Of a stretch of 63,994 nucleotides of DNA, positions 33,305 through 44,590 are shown one piece after another (position 1 is the first letter of the stretch; every line of letters begins with the position of its first letter). The notes under the pieces were generated by a model, which was given only the letters and a program-made list of their open reading frames with translations, was not told the DNA's origin and did no database searches. A program made the position numbers and the translations under genes. Source of the stretch: PALSA-1006 sp964571195 (GTDB taxonomy: Bacteria > Pseudomonadota > Gammaproteobacteria > Burkholderiales > Gallionellaceae). Location: assembly GCA_964571195.1 (NCBI GenBank), contig CAZNAD010000013.1, positions 1 to 63,994 of the forward strand, given 5' to 3'.

Positions 33305-33973
33305 TCACTTCCCAGTCAGATATTCATCCACGTTGAAATGCAGCACGGCTTCCGGTTTTGATGCCGCGAAGGCGGTGATGAATGCGCCGGTGACAAAGGC
33401 TTCGGCGAAGATGATGATGGGGGTGGCGACGAGGTAGTTGTGTTTGATGCTGACCCAGGTGTTCGGGCTGAGTCCGGCCAGCAGTGCGACGGCGGCACAC
33501 ACGACCAGTATCATGGACAAGGCTCCGCACAGGAAGCCGTTGCACAACACGAAGATGAAGAAGTTCTTGGGCAGGTTGTTTTGGATGGCGGCCCGCAGCC
33601 ATTCGCTGAAATAGACCGGTAGCGCGATCATCAGCAGACCGTTCAAGCCCAAGGCACTGAATGACATGTCGGAGCGCAGCCAGGTCGCCAGCATGATGCC
33701 GCTGAGGGCGACGAATGCCAGGTGCCAGCCGAACATCAGCACGAATAAGGTCGCGCCGAGTAGGTGGTAGTTATAGCCGGGACGGAAGCCGACGTTTAAT
33801 TGCCAGAACAGGAACAGGCCCAGCACCAGCCCGACCAGCGCGTTGCTGCGTACCGGGTTGTCGAGCAGTTGCCGCCACGGCATGGTGCGGAAGGCGCGTA
33901 CCAGCAATACCAAGAAGATGATGTTCGCCAGCCATAGCAGATCGCTGGCAAAGAGCTGGGCGGGCAGGTTCAC
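33305..33973 (-). CDS. Energy-coupling factor type permease (CbiM-like)
   Basis: A 222-residue integral membrane protein with about six helices (for example FASDLLWLANIIFLVLLV, SNALVGLVLGLFLFWQL and LSMILVVCAAVALLAGL). The block GYNYHLLGATLFVLMFGWHLAF and the end IIIFAEAFVTGAFITAF match the CbiM-like permease family, which brings in nickel or cobalt in other bacteria. No ATPase partner is nearby, so it could be a solitary member. It overlaps the ygfZ stop region by four bases (ATGA) and is probably translated with it. Confidence 0.8.
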   Translation of the reverse strand: MNLPAQLFASDLLWLANIIFLVLLVRAFRTMPWRQLLDNPVRSNALVGLVLGLFLFWQLNVGFRPGYNYHLLGATLFVLMFGWHLAFVALSGIMLATWLRSDMSFSALGLNGLLMIALPVYFSEWLRAAIQNNLPKNFFIFVLCNGFLCGALSMILVVCAAVALLAGLSPNTWVSIKHNYLVATPIIIFAEAFVTGAFITAFAASKPEAVLHFNVDEYLTGK

Positions 33974-35022
33974 CCGGCGCTTTCGTCGGGGAAGGGATAG
34001 GGCAGTGCCTCGAAGCTGAGCGCGGGACCTTCAGCCGAGCGCCAGTGTACGATGCGGTTCTCCTGCACCGTGCTGCTGTGCAGTGTGGCCAGAACATCAA
34101 AACCGCCCTGCGGAGCCGGTGCCGCGTTCAGGATATGGCCGCTGGTCTGGTTGGGATAGTCGTCACTGAACAACACATCGTTCGGATGCGGGGCCTCGGC
34201 GCTGTCGAGATGGGCCAGATGGGTGCGTTGTTTTATCTTGCCCAGATAACGCACCCGCGCCACGATCTCCTGTCCGGGATAACAGCCTTTCTTGAAACTG
34301 ACCCCGTCGAGCAGATCCAGATTCAGCATCTGCAATACGAACTGTTCCTGAGTGGCGGGCAGCACCGTGGGACGCCCCGCGCGGATATCCAGCCAATCCC
34401 AGCAGGACGAACCGACCGGGCGAGCCTGCGCGCTGAGGCGCGGCCACAATGCGATTGCCTGCGCGGGTGTGGTGATGATCTGGAAGCGTGTCGCGCCAAG
34501 CCGCATGAGGTCAACGCCGCTATGCCGGGTCAGCGCCAGATCGGTTTGCGGAATCTCTTCGAGGGCGGTTTGCAACAGTGCTTCCGCTTCCTTTCCGGCG
34601 ACACCCAGACAAACCTGTTGTGTACTCACGTCTTCGATCTTCACCTTGGCGCGCAATACGTACATCGCAAGTTTCTTGCGTATCGGTTCGACCAGTGTCC
34701 GTGGCAGGTGCAGCAGATAGCCGCTGTCGTCCTGACGGATGAGGAAAGTCGCGATGACACGGCCTTTGGCGGTGTTGAGGCTGCTGAGTTGAGCCTGTTG
34801 CGGGTTGACGGTTTTGATGTCGTTGCTGCACAGATTTTGCAGGAAGGACTGCGCATCTTCACCGCTCACCCTGAGGAGGCCGGATTGCGACAGGTCGCAC
34901 AATATCGTGCTGTCACGGGTGGTGATGCGTTCGGCGGCGGTAGCGCCAAAATCCTGCACTGTATCGTTCTGGATATGCGCGCCTTGTTGTTCGAGGAAGT
35001 TCTGCCAGGTAGGGTCAAGCAT
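33970..35022 (-). CDS. ygfZ: YgfZ/GcvT-family folate-binding protein
   Basis: A 350-residue tetrahydrofolate-binding protein that supports the repair and assembly of certain iron-sulfur enzymes. The diagnostic motif KGCYPGQEIVAR is present. Also visible are LLRVSGEDAQSFLQNLCSND near the N terminus and the tail QTSGHILNAAPAPQGGFDVL. The ATG at 35022 (MLDPTWQNFLEQQG) is preferred: a longer frame to 35211 runs through the neighbouring repetitive gene in another frame. Its start overlaps the 3' end of that gene by eight bases and its stop overlaps the permease start. Confidence 0.93.
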   Translation of the reverse strand: MLDPTWQNFLEQQGAHIQNDTVQDFGATAAERITTRDSTILCDLSQSGLLRVSGEDAQSFLQNLCSNDIKTVNPQQAQLSSLNTAKGRVIATFLIRQDDSGYLLHLPRTLVEPIRKKLAMYVLRAKVKIEDVSTQQVCLGVAGKEAEALLQTALEEIPQTDLALTRHSGVDLMRLGATRFQIITTPAQAIALWPRLSAQARPVGSSCWDWLDIRAGRPTVLPATQEQFVLQMLNLDLLDGVSFKKGCYPGQEIVARVRYLGKIKQRTHLAHLDSAEAPHPNDVLFSDDYPNQTSGHILNAAPAPQGGFDVLATLHSSTVQENRIVHWRSAEGPALSFEALPYPFPDESAG

Positions 35023-35491
35023 AGGTGTTGATACGGACTCTGGGTCTGTCCTCTTGAGCTTCCTGTTGCCGTACCACGGGAGCTTCGGCGGCTTCGCGCG
35101 CGCTGCTTTCGACGGAGCGGGCGGCGACCTTGTCGGACTGCACCGGTGCCTGCATCTGGTTGCTGCGGGTGGCGGCCTGTGTGCGCGGAGCCTGTTCCAC
35201 ACCGCTGGCACGGGGTTCGACCGGCATACGCAGCGCCTGCTCTATCTGGCTGGCGCGTGATTCGGTCTGCGCACGCGGGGTCGGTTCGGCCTGGCTGCTG
35301 CGTATCTCGGCCTGTGCACGGGGAGCCTGCTCCATGCTCATCTTCCTGGCCTGCGCGGACAGGGTGACGATAGCAGCCGGTTGGCGGTCTTCGCGTGCCA
35401 GTGTCCTGTTACCTTGCGCGTCAGCGGCAGCCGGTGTGACGGGCTTGGTCGGGGCGAGCGGGTTGGTGGTGTTGACGTTGGAGATCGCCAT
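35015..35491 (-). CDS. Low-complexity hypothetical protein with internal repeats
   Basis: A 158-residue protein of unknown function. It is rich in Ala, Pro, Gln, Arg and Glu and has a loosely repeated unit of about 15-17 residues (EQAPRAQAEIRSSQAEP, TPRAQTESRASQIEQ, EPRASGVEQAPRTQAATR). It is probably disordered. There is no signal peptide. It lies upstream of ygfZ with an eight-base overlap. The TNPLAPTKPV start and VTLSAQARKM segment recall flagellar anti-sigma FlgM-like or surface proteins only weakly; I do not assign it. An upstream GGAGGACATC supports the ATG at 35491. Confidence 0.65.
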   Translation of the reverse strand: MAISNVNTTNPLAPTKPVTPAAADAQGNRTLAREDRQPAAIVTLSAQARKMSMEQAPRAQAEIRSSQAEPTPRAQTESRASQIEQALRMPVEPRASGVEQAPRTQAATRSNQMQAPVQSDKVAARSVESSAREAAEAPVVRQQEAQEDRPRVRINTYA

Positions 35492-35628
35492 GATGTCCTC
35501 CGAAAGACTTGATGGAGCGCACCGTACTAGTTTTTGCCGCGCTTGGCAATCGCAACAGCCCGTTTATGCGGCTGGCAAACAATTTAATTTGCGGCGACAA
35601 TGCCGCACCATTTTTTACGGGAGCAACC

Positions 35629-36531
35629 ATGTCATTGAACGAACTCAACCAACGTTTTGCTATCAGTAACCATGTGCAGTTCAAGGAGATCACCGAGGGC
35701 ATCATCGCCGCCGAGGTCTCCAATCAACACGCGAACAGCAATATCGTGTTGCAGGGCGCACACATTGCGACCTGGCAACCGCGCGGTCAGGAGCCGGTGA
35801 TCTGGTTGTCGCCTTATGCCAAATTCGCATCGGGCAAATCGATACGCGGCGGTGTGCCGATCTGCTGGCCGTGGTTCGGCCCCCATGCTACCGATGGCAA
35901 GCTGCCGGGGCACGGTTATGCGCGTACCGTGATGTGGGAAGTGCTGGAGACCAAGGCTTTGCCCGATGGCGCGACCTTTCTGCGTTTCGGTCTGGTCGAG
36001 ACCGATGCGACACGTGCACAGTGGCCCCACCCATCCACCGCACAGCTCGAAGTGACCGTGGGCAAGAGTCTGCGTGTGGAGCTGGTCACCCACAACAGCG
36101 GTAAAGAATCTTTCGTGCTCGGTGAAGCGTTGCACACTTATTTCCAGATCAGCGATGTGGCGCAGATGACCATACGCGGGCTGGAGGGTTGCGATTATCT
36201 GGACAAAGTGGGCGAACCGGCGCGCCGTACCCAGCAGGGCGGCATCGTCATCGAGAGCGAAGTGGATCGCGTGTATGTCGATACCCCGGCGGACTGTGTG
36301 ATCGAGGATAAGGGTTTGAAACGCGCCATCCGCATCGCCAAACAAGGCAGCCTTTCCACCGTGGTGTGGAACCCGTGGACGGAGAAAGCCAACAAGATGG
36401 GCGACTTCGGCGAGAACGGCTTCCGTGGCATGGTGTGTGTGGAAAGCGCCAATGCCTTCGACAATCTGGTCACCGTCAAAGCGGGTGAGACACACCGTCT
36501 GGTCGTGGAATACAGCGTCGAAGCGCTTTGA
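35629..36531 (+). CDS. D-hexose-6-phosphate mutarotase (aldose 1-epimerase family)
   Basis: A 300-residue YeaD-type enzyme that interconverts anomers of hexose 6-phosphates. Catalytic and phosphate-contact regions are visible: SIRGGVPICWPWFGPH, then LPGHGYARTVMWEV with the active-site His, GEALHTYFQISDV, and FRGMVCVESANA with the conserved Glu. The ATG at 35629 follows ACGGGAG; a longer ORF starting at 35509 reads through the promoter and is rejected. It faces away from the ygfZ operon. Confidence 0.9.
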   Translation: MSLNELNQRFAISNHVQFKEITEGIIAAEVSNQHANSNIVLQGAHIATWQPRGQEPVIWLSPYAKFASGKSIRGGVPICWPWFGPHATDGKLPGHGYARTVMWEVLETKALPDGATFLRFGLVETDATRAQWPHPSTAQLEVTVGKSLRVELVTHNSGKESFVLGEALHTYFQISDVAQMTIRGLEGCDYLDKVGEPARRTQQGGIVIESEVDRVYVDTPADCVIEDKGLKRAIRIAKQGSLSTVVWNPWTEKANKMGDFGENGFRGMVCVESANAFDNLVTVKAGETHRLVVEYSVEAL

Positions 36532-36564
36532 TGCGGCGCGCGGGCGGAATGTCCCCGCCCGTTT

Positions 36565-37023
36565 TCAACAGAGACTTTTGTCGCGCACCAGTTCGGTCAA
36601 ACGGATGACCCGTTGCGCCAGCACCGAAGCAATGCGGTTGATGAGCACGATGCCCACGGCGGGGTGGGCGTGGCAGAAATCGTAGAACTTGTTGCCGTGG
36701 ATGCGGATGAATTTGCACTCGGTCTTGCAGGTCACATTGGCCGAGCGTTTGCTGCCCTGTATCCAGGCCACTTCACCGAACAACTCGTTGTCGATGGGAT
36801 GCAGATCGACCTCCACCGCCGCCGGAAGCGGCGAGAGTTTGGTTCCCACGCTCACTTCCCCCACCAGCAGTAACAACAGATCGGGATGCCGCATCTCGCC
36901 CGTGTTCACTACCGGCTCCTCTCCCGCCTGATGGGTGACCAGTTCCGTGAACTTGGCGATTTTTTTCACTTCTTCTTTGTCGATGCCGCTGAATAACGCG
37001 GTCTGAAGCAGCAGTTGATACAT
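36565..37023 (-). CDS. Cyclic-nucleotide-binding domain protein, no DNA-binding part
   Basis: A 152-residue single-domain protein of the CAP/cNMP-binding fold. Family blocks: LFSGIDKEEVKKIAKFTELV, HPDLLLLLVGEVSVGTKLS, NELFGEVAWIQGSKRSANVT and CKFIRIHGNKFYDFCHAHP. The phosphate-binding cassette is atypical: the expected GExA-x6-RxA is present only as GEVAWIQGSKRSA, so binding of cAMP or another ligand is possible but unproven. There is no helix-turn-helix, so it must act through another protein. It is convergent with the mutarotase gene. Confidence 0.85.
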   Translation of the reverse strand: MYQLLLQTALFSGIDKEEVKKIAKFTELVTHQAGEEPVVNTGEMRHPDLLLLLVGEVSVGTKLSPLPAAVEVDLHPIDNELFGEVAWIQGSKRSANVTCKTECKFIRIHGNKFYDFCHAHPAVGIVLINRIASVLAQRVIRLTELVRDKSLC

Positions 37024-37157
37024 GGTTTTCCTTTGGATGGCCGAGCCTGGTTAGTGTGGGGCAGTATCGCGCAGCCCCCGTGGTTTTGCAATCCGGCCGG
37101 CACAGGACATATTTTGCCTAAGTCGAGACTGGGCGCTCCGCCGCCGTCCGTCCTGAG

Positions 37158-37185
37158 TTGGCAAACTAAGCTTTGTCCGTACAAT
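37158..37185 (+). promoter_or_regulatory. Promoter of the ROK-kinase gene
   Basis: TTGGCA (37158-37163) and TACAAT (37180-37185) with a 16-base spacer, 35 bases ahead of the ATG. A similar CCGTACAATA block stands before uvrB. Confidence 0.55.
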
Positions 37186-37220
37186 AGGCGCTCGTCATAC
37201 CTACCCGCACAGACTCCACC

Positions 37221-38108
37221 ATGAGACTCGGCATCGACCTCGGCGGCACCAAGACAGAGATCATCGCACTCGACGATACCGGCGGGGAACTGCTTCGTCG
37301 TCGTGTGGCTACCCCGCAGGGCGACTACCGGCAGACCTTGCAAGCTATCGTCCAGCTGGTGCGTGATGCTGAAGCGGAGTTGGGGCAGCAGGGCTCACTC
37401 GGCATCGGTACTCCCGGAGCAATCTCGCGTGCGACCGGGCATCTCAAGAACTCCAACTCTGTCGTCCTCAACGGCCAGCCTATCCTGCAAGACCTTGAAG
37501 CGCTGCTGCAACGCAAAGTGCAGATCAGCAACGATGCCAACTGTTTTGCGCTCTCCGAAGCGACAGACGGCGCTGCGGCAGGGGCATCCGTCGTGTTCGG
37601 TGTCATCCTCGGTACCGGCGTCGGCGCGGGCATCGTTGTCAACGGCCACATCCTCACCGGCCCCAACAGCATCGCGGGCGAATGGGGGCACAATCCGTTG
37701 CCTTGGCCACAGCCGCACGAGTTGCCCGGCTTGCCCTGTTATTGCGGTAAACAGGGCTGCATCGAGACCTTTCTCTCCGGGCCGGGCATGGCTAAACAGC
37801 ATGAGATCGCTACAGGCGTAGCGCTGAAGGCCGAGGAGATCGTGGCGCGCGCCGAGCAGGGTGATGCCGCCTGCGAGCGCAGCCTGCAAACTTACGAGAA
37901 CCGTCTCGCGCGCTCCCTCGCCCATGTCATCAACATCCTCGACCCGGATGTGATCGTGCTGGGTGGTGGCATGTCCAACATCGGGCGGCTGTATGCGAAC
38001 GTGCCCAAACTATGGGGCGAGTGGGTATTTTCAGATCGGGTGGATACCAGGCTGGTGAAGCATCGCTTTGGCGATTCGAGCGGGGTGCGCGGGGCGGCAT
38101 GGCTGTGA
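37221..38108 (+). CDS. ROK-family sugar kinase (fructokinase / N-acetylglucosamine kinase type)
   Basis: A 295-residue ATP-dependent sugar kinase. The phosphate-binding start RLGIDLGGTKTEIIALDD, the ROK zinc motif CYCGKQGCIETFLSGPG (C-x-C-G-x-x-G-C-x-E), the catalytic ISNDANCFALSEA and the adenosine loop DVIVLGGGMSNIGRLY are all intact. It lacks the N-terminal helix-turn-helix of ROK repressors. The closest types are Mak-like fructokinases, but the substrate cannot be fixed from sequence alone. Confidence 0.9.
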   Translation: MRLGIDLGGTKTEIIALDDTGGELLRRRVATPQGDYRQTLQAIVQLVRDAEAELGQQGSLGIGTPGAISRATGHLKNSNSVVLNGQPILQDLEALLQRKVQISNDANCFALSEATDGAAAGASVVFGVILGTGVGAGIVVNGHILTGPNSIAGEWGHNPLPWPQPHELPGLPCYCGKQGCIETFLSGPGMAKQHEIATGVALKAEEIVARAEQGDAACERSLQTYENRLARSLAHVINILDPDVIVLGGGMSNIGRLYANVPKLWGEWVFSDRVDTRLVKHRFGDSSGVRGAAWL

Positions 38109-38176
38109 TAATGGTGTTTTGACGTGTGACTGATTCCAACTGACATAACGTTGTCAGCATCTCCTGCTATTGTATT

Positions 38177-38204
38177 TTGGCGATCTAGCCATTCCCCGTA
38201 CAAT
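38177..38204 (+). promoter_or_regulatory. Promoter of uvrB
   Basis: TTGGCG (38177-38182) and TACAAT (38199-38204) with a 16-base spacer, just upstream of the ATG at 38214. I see no CTGT-N8-ACAG LexA box here, so classic SOS control is not supported by the sequence. Confidence 0.45.
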
Positions 38205-38213
38205 ACGCAGTCC

Positions 38214-40238
<2,025 letters not shown>

Positions 40239-40245
40239 GTCGAGT

Positions 40246-40722
40246 ATGAAAGTCAAAGTGCTGTTCGTCTGTATGGGCAACATCTGCCGCTCCCCCACGG
40301 CCGAGGCGGTGTTTCGCCGCTATGTTGAGCAAGAGGGCTTGGCTGATCATATCCACATCGACTCGGCGGGAACACACGATTATCACATCGGTGCAGCCCC
40401 CGATCCGCGCACGCAGCAGGCCGCCCAACAGCGCGGCTACGATATGAGCCAGTTGCGCGGGCGGCAGGTGGAGGCAGTCGATTTTGCCCGTTTCGATTAT
40501 GTGCTGGCGATGGATCAGGCGAATCTGTCCATTCTCGAACGCTTGCGTCCGCGCGATGCGCAAAGTCATCTGGGGCTATTCCTAGAATTCGCCATGCGTC
40601 ATGCCGAACGCGAGGTTCCCGATCCTTATTACGGCGGAGCGGATGGTTTTGAGCGGGTGCTGGATATGGTGGAAGATGCCGCAGCGGGACTGTTGCAGCA
40701 TATCCGTCAGCGGCACTTATAA
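40246..40722 (+). CDS. Low-molecular-weight protein tyrosine phosphatase
   Basis: A 158-residue cytoplasmic phosphatase. The active-site P-loop is VLFVCMGNICRSPTAEAVF (C-x5-R-S), and the general-acid Asp lies in VPDPYYGGADGFERVLD. In bacteria this family acts on tyrosine kinases of capsule export or on arsenate; no partner gene is nearby. It lies seven bases after uvrB, so it is probably in the same transcript, which ends in the terminator at 40736-40771. Confidence 0.94.
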   Translation: MKVKVLFVCMGNICRSPTAEAVFRRYVEQEGLADHIHIDSAGTHDYHIGAAPDPRTQQAAQQRGYDMSQLRGRQVEAVDFARFDYVLAMDQANLSILERLRPRDAQSHLGLFLEFAMRHAEREVPDPYYGGADGFERVLDMVEDAAAGLLQHIRQRHL

Positions 40723-40735
40723 CATCTGAAAAAAC

Positions 40736-40771
40736 AAAAAGGCCACACGACTTGCATCGTGTGGCCTTTTT
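40736..40771. terminator. Bidirectional intrinsic terminator
   Basis: AAAAAGGCCACACGA and TCGTGTGGCCTTTTT form a 15-bp perfect stem with a six-base loop and A/T tracts on either side. It separates the convergent phosphatase and rne genes. Confidence 0.95.
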
Positions 40772-40783
40772 GCTGTGTTGCGT

Positions 40784-43279
40784 TTACTTCTGTGTTTCGA
40801 TCATCACCAGCGGCTCATTGTTCTCTGCCGTGTAGATTTCGCGCGGACGGGAACGGCGGCGCGGTGCGGGTGCGCTGTTCTCTTGCGGAACGACGATGCT
40901 GGCAGCCTTGTTCGGATCGGTTTCGATCATGACCAAGCCGCTGGCTTCCTCTTGTACCGGAGCGATGACAGGTGCCGGTGCTGGAGCGGGGGCTTCGATG
41001 ACGGGAGTTGCAACGATGGCCTGTTCCATCACCACGGGAGCCGAGGCGCTTTCCTGCGGAGCCGCTGTCGCGACGGCACTGGAAACTGTGGTTACGGCAA
41101 CCGTTTCAACAGGCTGCGCAACGCTGACTTCACTGACCACCGGTGTCGCAACGATCTGTTCATTTGCGGCGGCAGAAACTGTGTTCTCGTTGGTAGTGAT
41201 TTCCCCGCCGTTGGCTTGTTGCTCGCGGCGTTCACGTTCGCGGCGACCGCCACGGCGACCGCGTTTACGGCCTTGGGCGTTGCCGCCTTCTTCACCGCCT
41301 TGCTCGTTGGCGGCTACTGGTTTGGCTGTCTCCAATACCGGTTTTTCGGCATTGGCCGGACGCGGCTGACGTGGTGGGCGCTCGGTGCGGCCTTCCTGTT
41401 GCTGCCCCTTGTTCTGCTGTGCGTTCTCGCCGCGTGGTGTATTACCTTCTTCACGTTCGCGGCGCGGCTTGTTGCGTTGACGGTTGCCGCCTTCACCGCG
41501 TTCACCACGGTTGCTGTCACGTTCACGGCGCGGATTCTGCGGGCGTGTCTTGGTCACCGGAGTGGCAGGTTGGCTGGGTTCGCTTGAGCCGAACAACCAG
41601 CCGAACAGTTTGCCGAACAGGGAAGGAGAGGCCGCTGCGGGAGCGGCTTTCTTTTCTTCGTGTTTCGGTGCCGGTTGGGCAGGTGTGATGCCTTTCACTG
41701 CCGCCTGTGGACGCTGAGCCTTGATCTCTTCAGCGCTGGCCGGTTTGGCCGCTTTGGTCTCTTCCGGTTTTTCCACCAGCTTGTAGCTGGCTTGCAGATG
41801 ATCGGAAGTGATGTCGTCCTGACGCAAACGGTTCACGCTGTAATGCGGCGTTTCCATGTGCGGGTTGGGGATCAGGGTGATGCTGACCTTCAGGCGCGAT
41901 TCGATGCGGTGGATGTCGGAACGTTTCTCGTTGAGCAGGAAGGTGGCGACATCGACGGGCACTTGCACGTGAATGGCGGCGCTGCTTTCCTTCATCGCTT
42001 CTTCCTGGATGATACGCAGGATATTCAGCGCGGAAGATTCGGTACCACGGATGTGGCCGATGCCGTTGCAGCGCGGGCAGGGGGAGAAGCTGCCTTCTTC
42101 CAGACTGGGTGCCAGACGCTGGCGCGACAGTTCGAGCAGGCCGAAACGCGAGATCTTGGCAGTCTGCACGCGGGCACGGTCGTAACGCAGCGCATCGCGC
42201 AGACGGTTCTCCACTTCGCGCTGGTTCTTGCTTGATTCCATGTCGATGAAGTCGATGACGATCAGGCCGCCCAAGTCGCGCAGGCGCACCTGACGTGCGA
42301 TCTCGTCAGCCGCTTCCAGATTGGTGTTGTAAGCGGTGGTTTCGATGTCGCTGCCGCGTGTGGAGCGTGCGGAGTTGATGTCGATGGCGGTGAGCGCTTC
42401 GGTGTGGTCGATCACGATGGCACCGCCGGAAGGCAGGTTGACCTGGCGGGCATGCGCCGATTCGATCTGGTGTTCGATCTGGAAGCGCGAGAACAGCGGC
42501 ACATCGTCGTGGTAACGTTTGATGCGGTTCACATTGTCCGGCATCACGGTGCCCATGAAGGCACGCGCTTGTTCGTAGATGTCGTCGGTGTCGATCAGGA
42601 TCTCGCCGATCTCCGGGTTGAAGTAGTCACGGATGGCACGTACCACCAAACTGCTTTCCAGATAGATCAGGGAAGGGGCCTTTTCGCTCTGTGCGGCACC
42701 TTCGATGGCGTCCCACAGTTGCTTGAGGTAGTTCAGGTCCCACTGCAACTCTTCCAGATTGCGACCGATACCGGCGGTGCGGGCGATGATGCTCATGCCG
42801 TGCGGCACTTCCAGTTGGGCGAGTACGTCGCGCAGTTCGTTGCGATCTTCACCCTCGATACGGCGTGAGACACCGCCGCCGTTGGGGTTATTCGGCATCA
42901 ATACGATGTAGCGACCTGCCAGACTGATGTAGGTGGTGAGTGCCGCGCCTTTGTTGCCGCGTTCGTCCTTTTCTACCTGCACCAGCAGTTCCTGGCCTTC
43001 TTTCAGCGCTTCTTTGATGGAAGGGCGGCTGCCCGCGCCGGACTGGTAATACTGCGGGGAGACTTCTTTGAAGGGGAGGAAGCCGTGGCGGTTACCGCCG
43101 TATTCGACAAAACAGGCTTCGAGGCTGGGCTCGATGCGGGTGATGACGGCTTTGTAGATGTTGCTCTTGCGTTGCTCTTTACCGGCGGTTTCAATGTCGA
43201 GGTCGATGAGTTTCTGACCGTCCACAATGGCGACGCGGAGTTCTTCCGGCTGCGTCGCATTGAATAGCATGCGTTTCAT
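40784..43279 (-). CDS. rne: Ribonuclease E
   Basis: An 831-residue RNase E/G endonuclease. The N-terminal half has MKRMLFNATQPEELRVAIVD, the S1 domain (IYKAVITRIEPSLEACFVEY), the catalytic DFIDMESSKNQREVE region, and the zinc-link CPRCNGIGHIRGTE. The C-terminal part is long, disordered and charged: Arg/Glu-rich from about residue 590 (RRERDSNRGERGEGGNRQRN), then Val/Ala/Pro-rich with REIYTAENNEPLVMIE at the end. This shape, with an RNA-binding arginine-rich part, matches RNase E rather than RNase G. It is convergent with the phosphatase gene. Confidence 0.96.
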   Translation of the reverse strand: MKRMLFNATQPEELRVAIVDGQKLIDLDIETAGKEQRKSNIYKAVITRIEPSLEACFVEYGGNRHGFLPFKEVSPQYYQSGAGSRPSIKEALKEGQELLVQVEKDERGNKGAALTTYISLAGRYIVLMPNNPNGGGVSRRIEGEDRNELRDVLAQLEVPHGMSIIARTAGIGRNLEELQWDLNYLKQLWDAIEGAAQSEKAPSLIYLESSLVVRAIRDYFNPEIGEILIDTDDIYEQARAFMGTVMPDNVNRIKRYHDDVPLFSRFQIEHQIESAHARQVNLPSGGAIVIDHTEALTAIDINSARSTRGSDIETTAYNTNLEAADEIARQVRLRDLGGLIVIDFIDMESSKNQREVENRLRDALRYDRARVQTAKISRFGLLELSRQRLAPSLEEGSFSPCPRCNGIGHIRGTESSALNILRIIQEEAMKESSAAIHVQVPVDVATFLLNEKRSDIHRIESRLKVSITLIPNPHMETPHYSVNRLRQDDITSDHLQASYKLVEKPEETKAAKPASAEEIKAQRPQAAVKGITPAQPAPKHEEKKAAPAAASPSLFGKLFGWLFGSSEPSQPATPVTKTRPQNPRRERDSNRGERGEGGNRQRNKPRREREEGNTPRGENAQQNKGQQQEGRTERPPRQPRPANAEKPVLETAKPVAANEQGGEEGGNAQGRKRGRRGGRRERERREQQANGGEITTNENTVSAAANEQIVATPVVSEVSVAQPVETVAVTTVSSAVATAAPQESASAPVVMEQAIVATPVIEAPAPAPAPVIAPVQEEASGLVMIETDPNKAASIVVPQENSAPAPRRRSRPREIYTAENNEPLVMIETQK

Positions 43280-43654
43280 TATTTTTCTCTCCCGCGCTCA
43301 GACACGGAGTAGGACTAAGCGTCTCGCGATTAGCCGCGAGCGAGATACGGTGTCGTGCAAACAGTGTTGAGATTAAGGTTCCAACGAATGTGCAAGGTAG
43401 TGTTCTCGGTATGCTTGTCTAAAATAGTGCCGCCGATTTTGTCATAGGGGCGACACGCTAAAATCCACAGGTGCCCAAAATCCCGGGTGCCTAGAGCGCG
43501 TAAATCAATTACCATCACTGCTTATCCCGGTGAGTGACATTAACCGGATGGCGGTTGGAATGGTGCGGCGGCATTACTGCCTATTCTTCGCTGACGGGGA
43601 ACACTATCATCCCGTTCCCATTTCCTGACACGCGCGCCGCGAAGTATATTCAAA
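43280..43654. other. Gene-free divergent region between rne and rluC
   Basis: This 375-base stretch holds no convincing gene. On the rne side, CTCGCG and CGCGAG (43323-43328, 43335-43340) form a hairpin about 45 bases ahead of the rne start, which fits a structured, possibly self-regulated rne leader. The opposite side should hold the rluC promoter, but no clear box is seen. Confidence 0.6.
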
Positions 43655-44590
43655 ATGAATGGTTTAAGCAAAGAATCTGTAACATGGACTGAAATCGATG
43701 AGGGGAGCTGCGAGCAGCGCATCGATAATTTTCTGTGCAAACACCTCAAAGGGGTGCCCAAGAGCCATATCTACCGCATTTTGCGTAGCGGCGAGATTCG
43801 CGTGAACAAAAAACGGGTGGATCAGACCTACCGGCTGCAATTGGGCGACCAGGTGCGTATCCCGCCGGTACGGGTGGCGGAAAAGCCCGCTACCGAATTT
43901 GTTCCTGCGCTCGAATTCCCTGTTTTATATGAAGATGATGCTTTGCTGGCGATCAATAAACCGGCTGGAACGGCGGTACATGGCGGCAGCGGGGTAAGCT
44001 TCGGAGTCATCGAGCAGTTGCGCAGTGCGCGACCGCAGGCCAAGTTTCTGGAGCTGGTACATCGGCTGGATCGGGAGACTTCGGGGGTGCTGCTGCTGGC
44101 CAAGAAACGTTCCGCGCTCACTGCGATGCACGAGATCATGCGCGAGGGTAACAGTGACAAGCGTTATTTTGCGCTGGTGCTGGGGCAGTGGAAGAACGTC
44201 AAACAGCATGTGAAGCTGCCGCTGCACAAATTTGACACACCGCAGGGTGAAAAGAGGGTGATGGTGCGCGAGGACGGTATGGCTTCGTACACCATCTTCA
44301 CCTTGCAGCAGAGTTGGCCGGACTTCACGTTGCTGGAAGCCCAGCTCAAGACCGGGCGTACCCATCAGATCCGCGTCCATCTGGCACATTTGGGTTTTCC
44401 CATTGCGGGCGACGACAAATACGGTGATTTTGCGCGCAACAAGGAATTGATGAAACAAGGGCTTAAGCGCATGTTTCTGCATGCACACAGCATCACTTTC
44501 AAACATCCGCTGACGGGTGAACCCCTGAGCATCCAAGCGCCGCTGGCATCCGAGTTGCAGAAATATCTCGATAAATTGAGCACATCATGA
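43655..44590 (+). CDS. rluC: 23S rRNA pseudouridine synthase RluC
   Basis: A 311-residue rRNA modification enzyme. An N-terminal S4 domain (RIDNFLCKHLKGVPKSHIYR, then IRVNKKRVDQTYRLQLGDQV) is followed by the catalytic motif HRLDRETSGVLLLAKKR with the essential Asp, and TGRTHQIRVHLAHLGFPIAG. The pair rne-rluC, divergent, is common to betaproteobacteria. Its stop overlaps the start of the MFS transporter (ATGA). Confidence 0.94.
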   Translation: MNGLSKESVTWTEIDEGSCEQRIDNFLCKHLKGVPKSHIYRILRSGEIRVNKKRVDQTYRLQLGDQVRIPPVRVAEKPATEFVPALEFPVLYEDDALLAINKPAGTAVHGGSGVSFGVIEQLRSARPQAKFLELVHRLDRETSGVLLLAKKRSALTAMHEIMREGNSDKRYFALVLGQWKNVKQHVKLPLHKFDTPQGEKRVMVREDGMASYTIFTLQQSWPDFTLLEAQLKTGRTHQIRVHLAHLGFPIAGDDKYGDFARNKELMKQGLKRMFLHAHSITFKHPLTGEPLSIQAPLASELQKYLDKLSTS

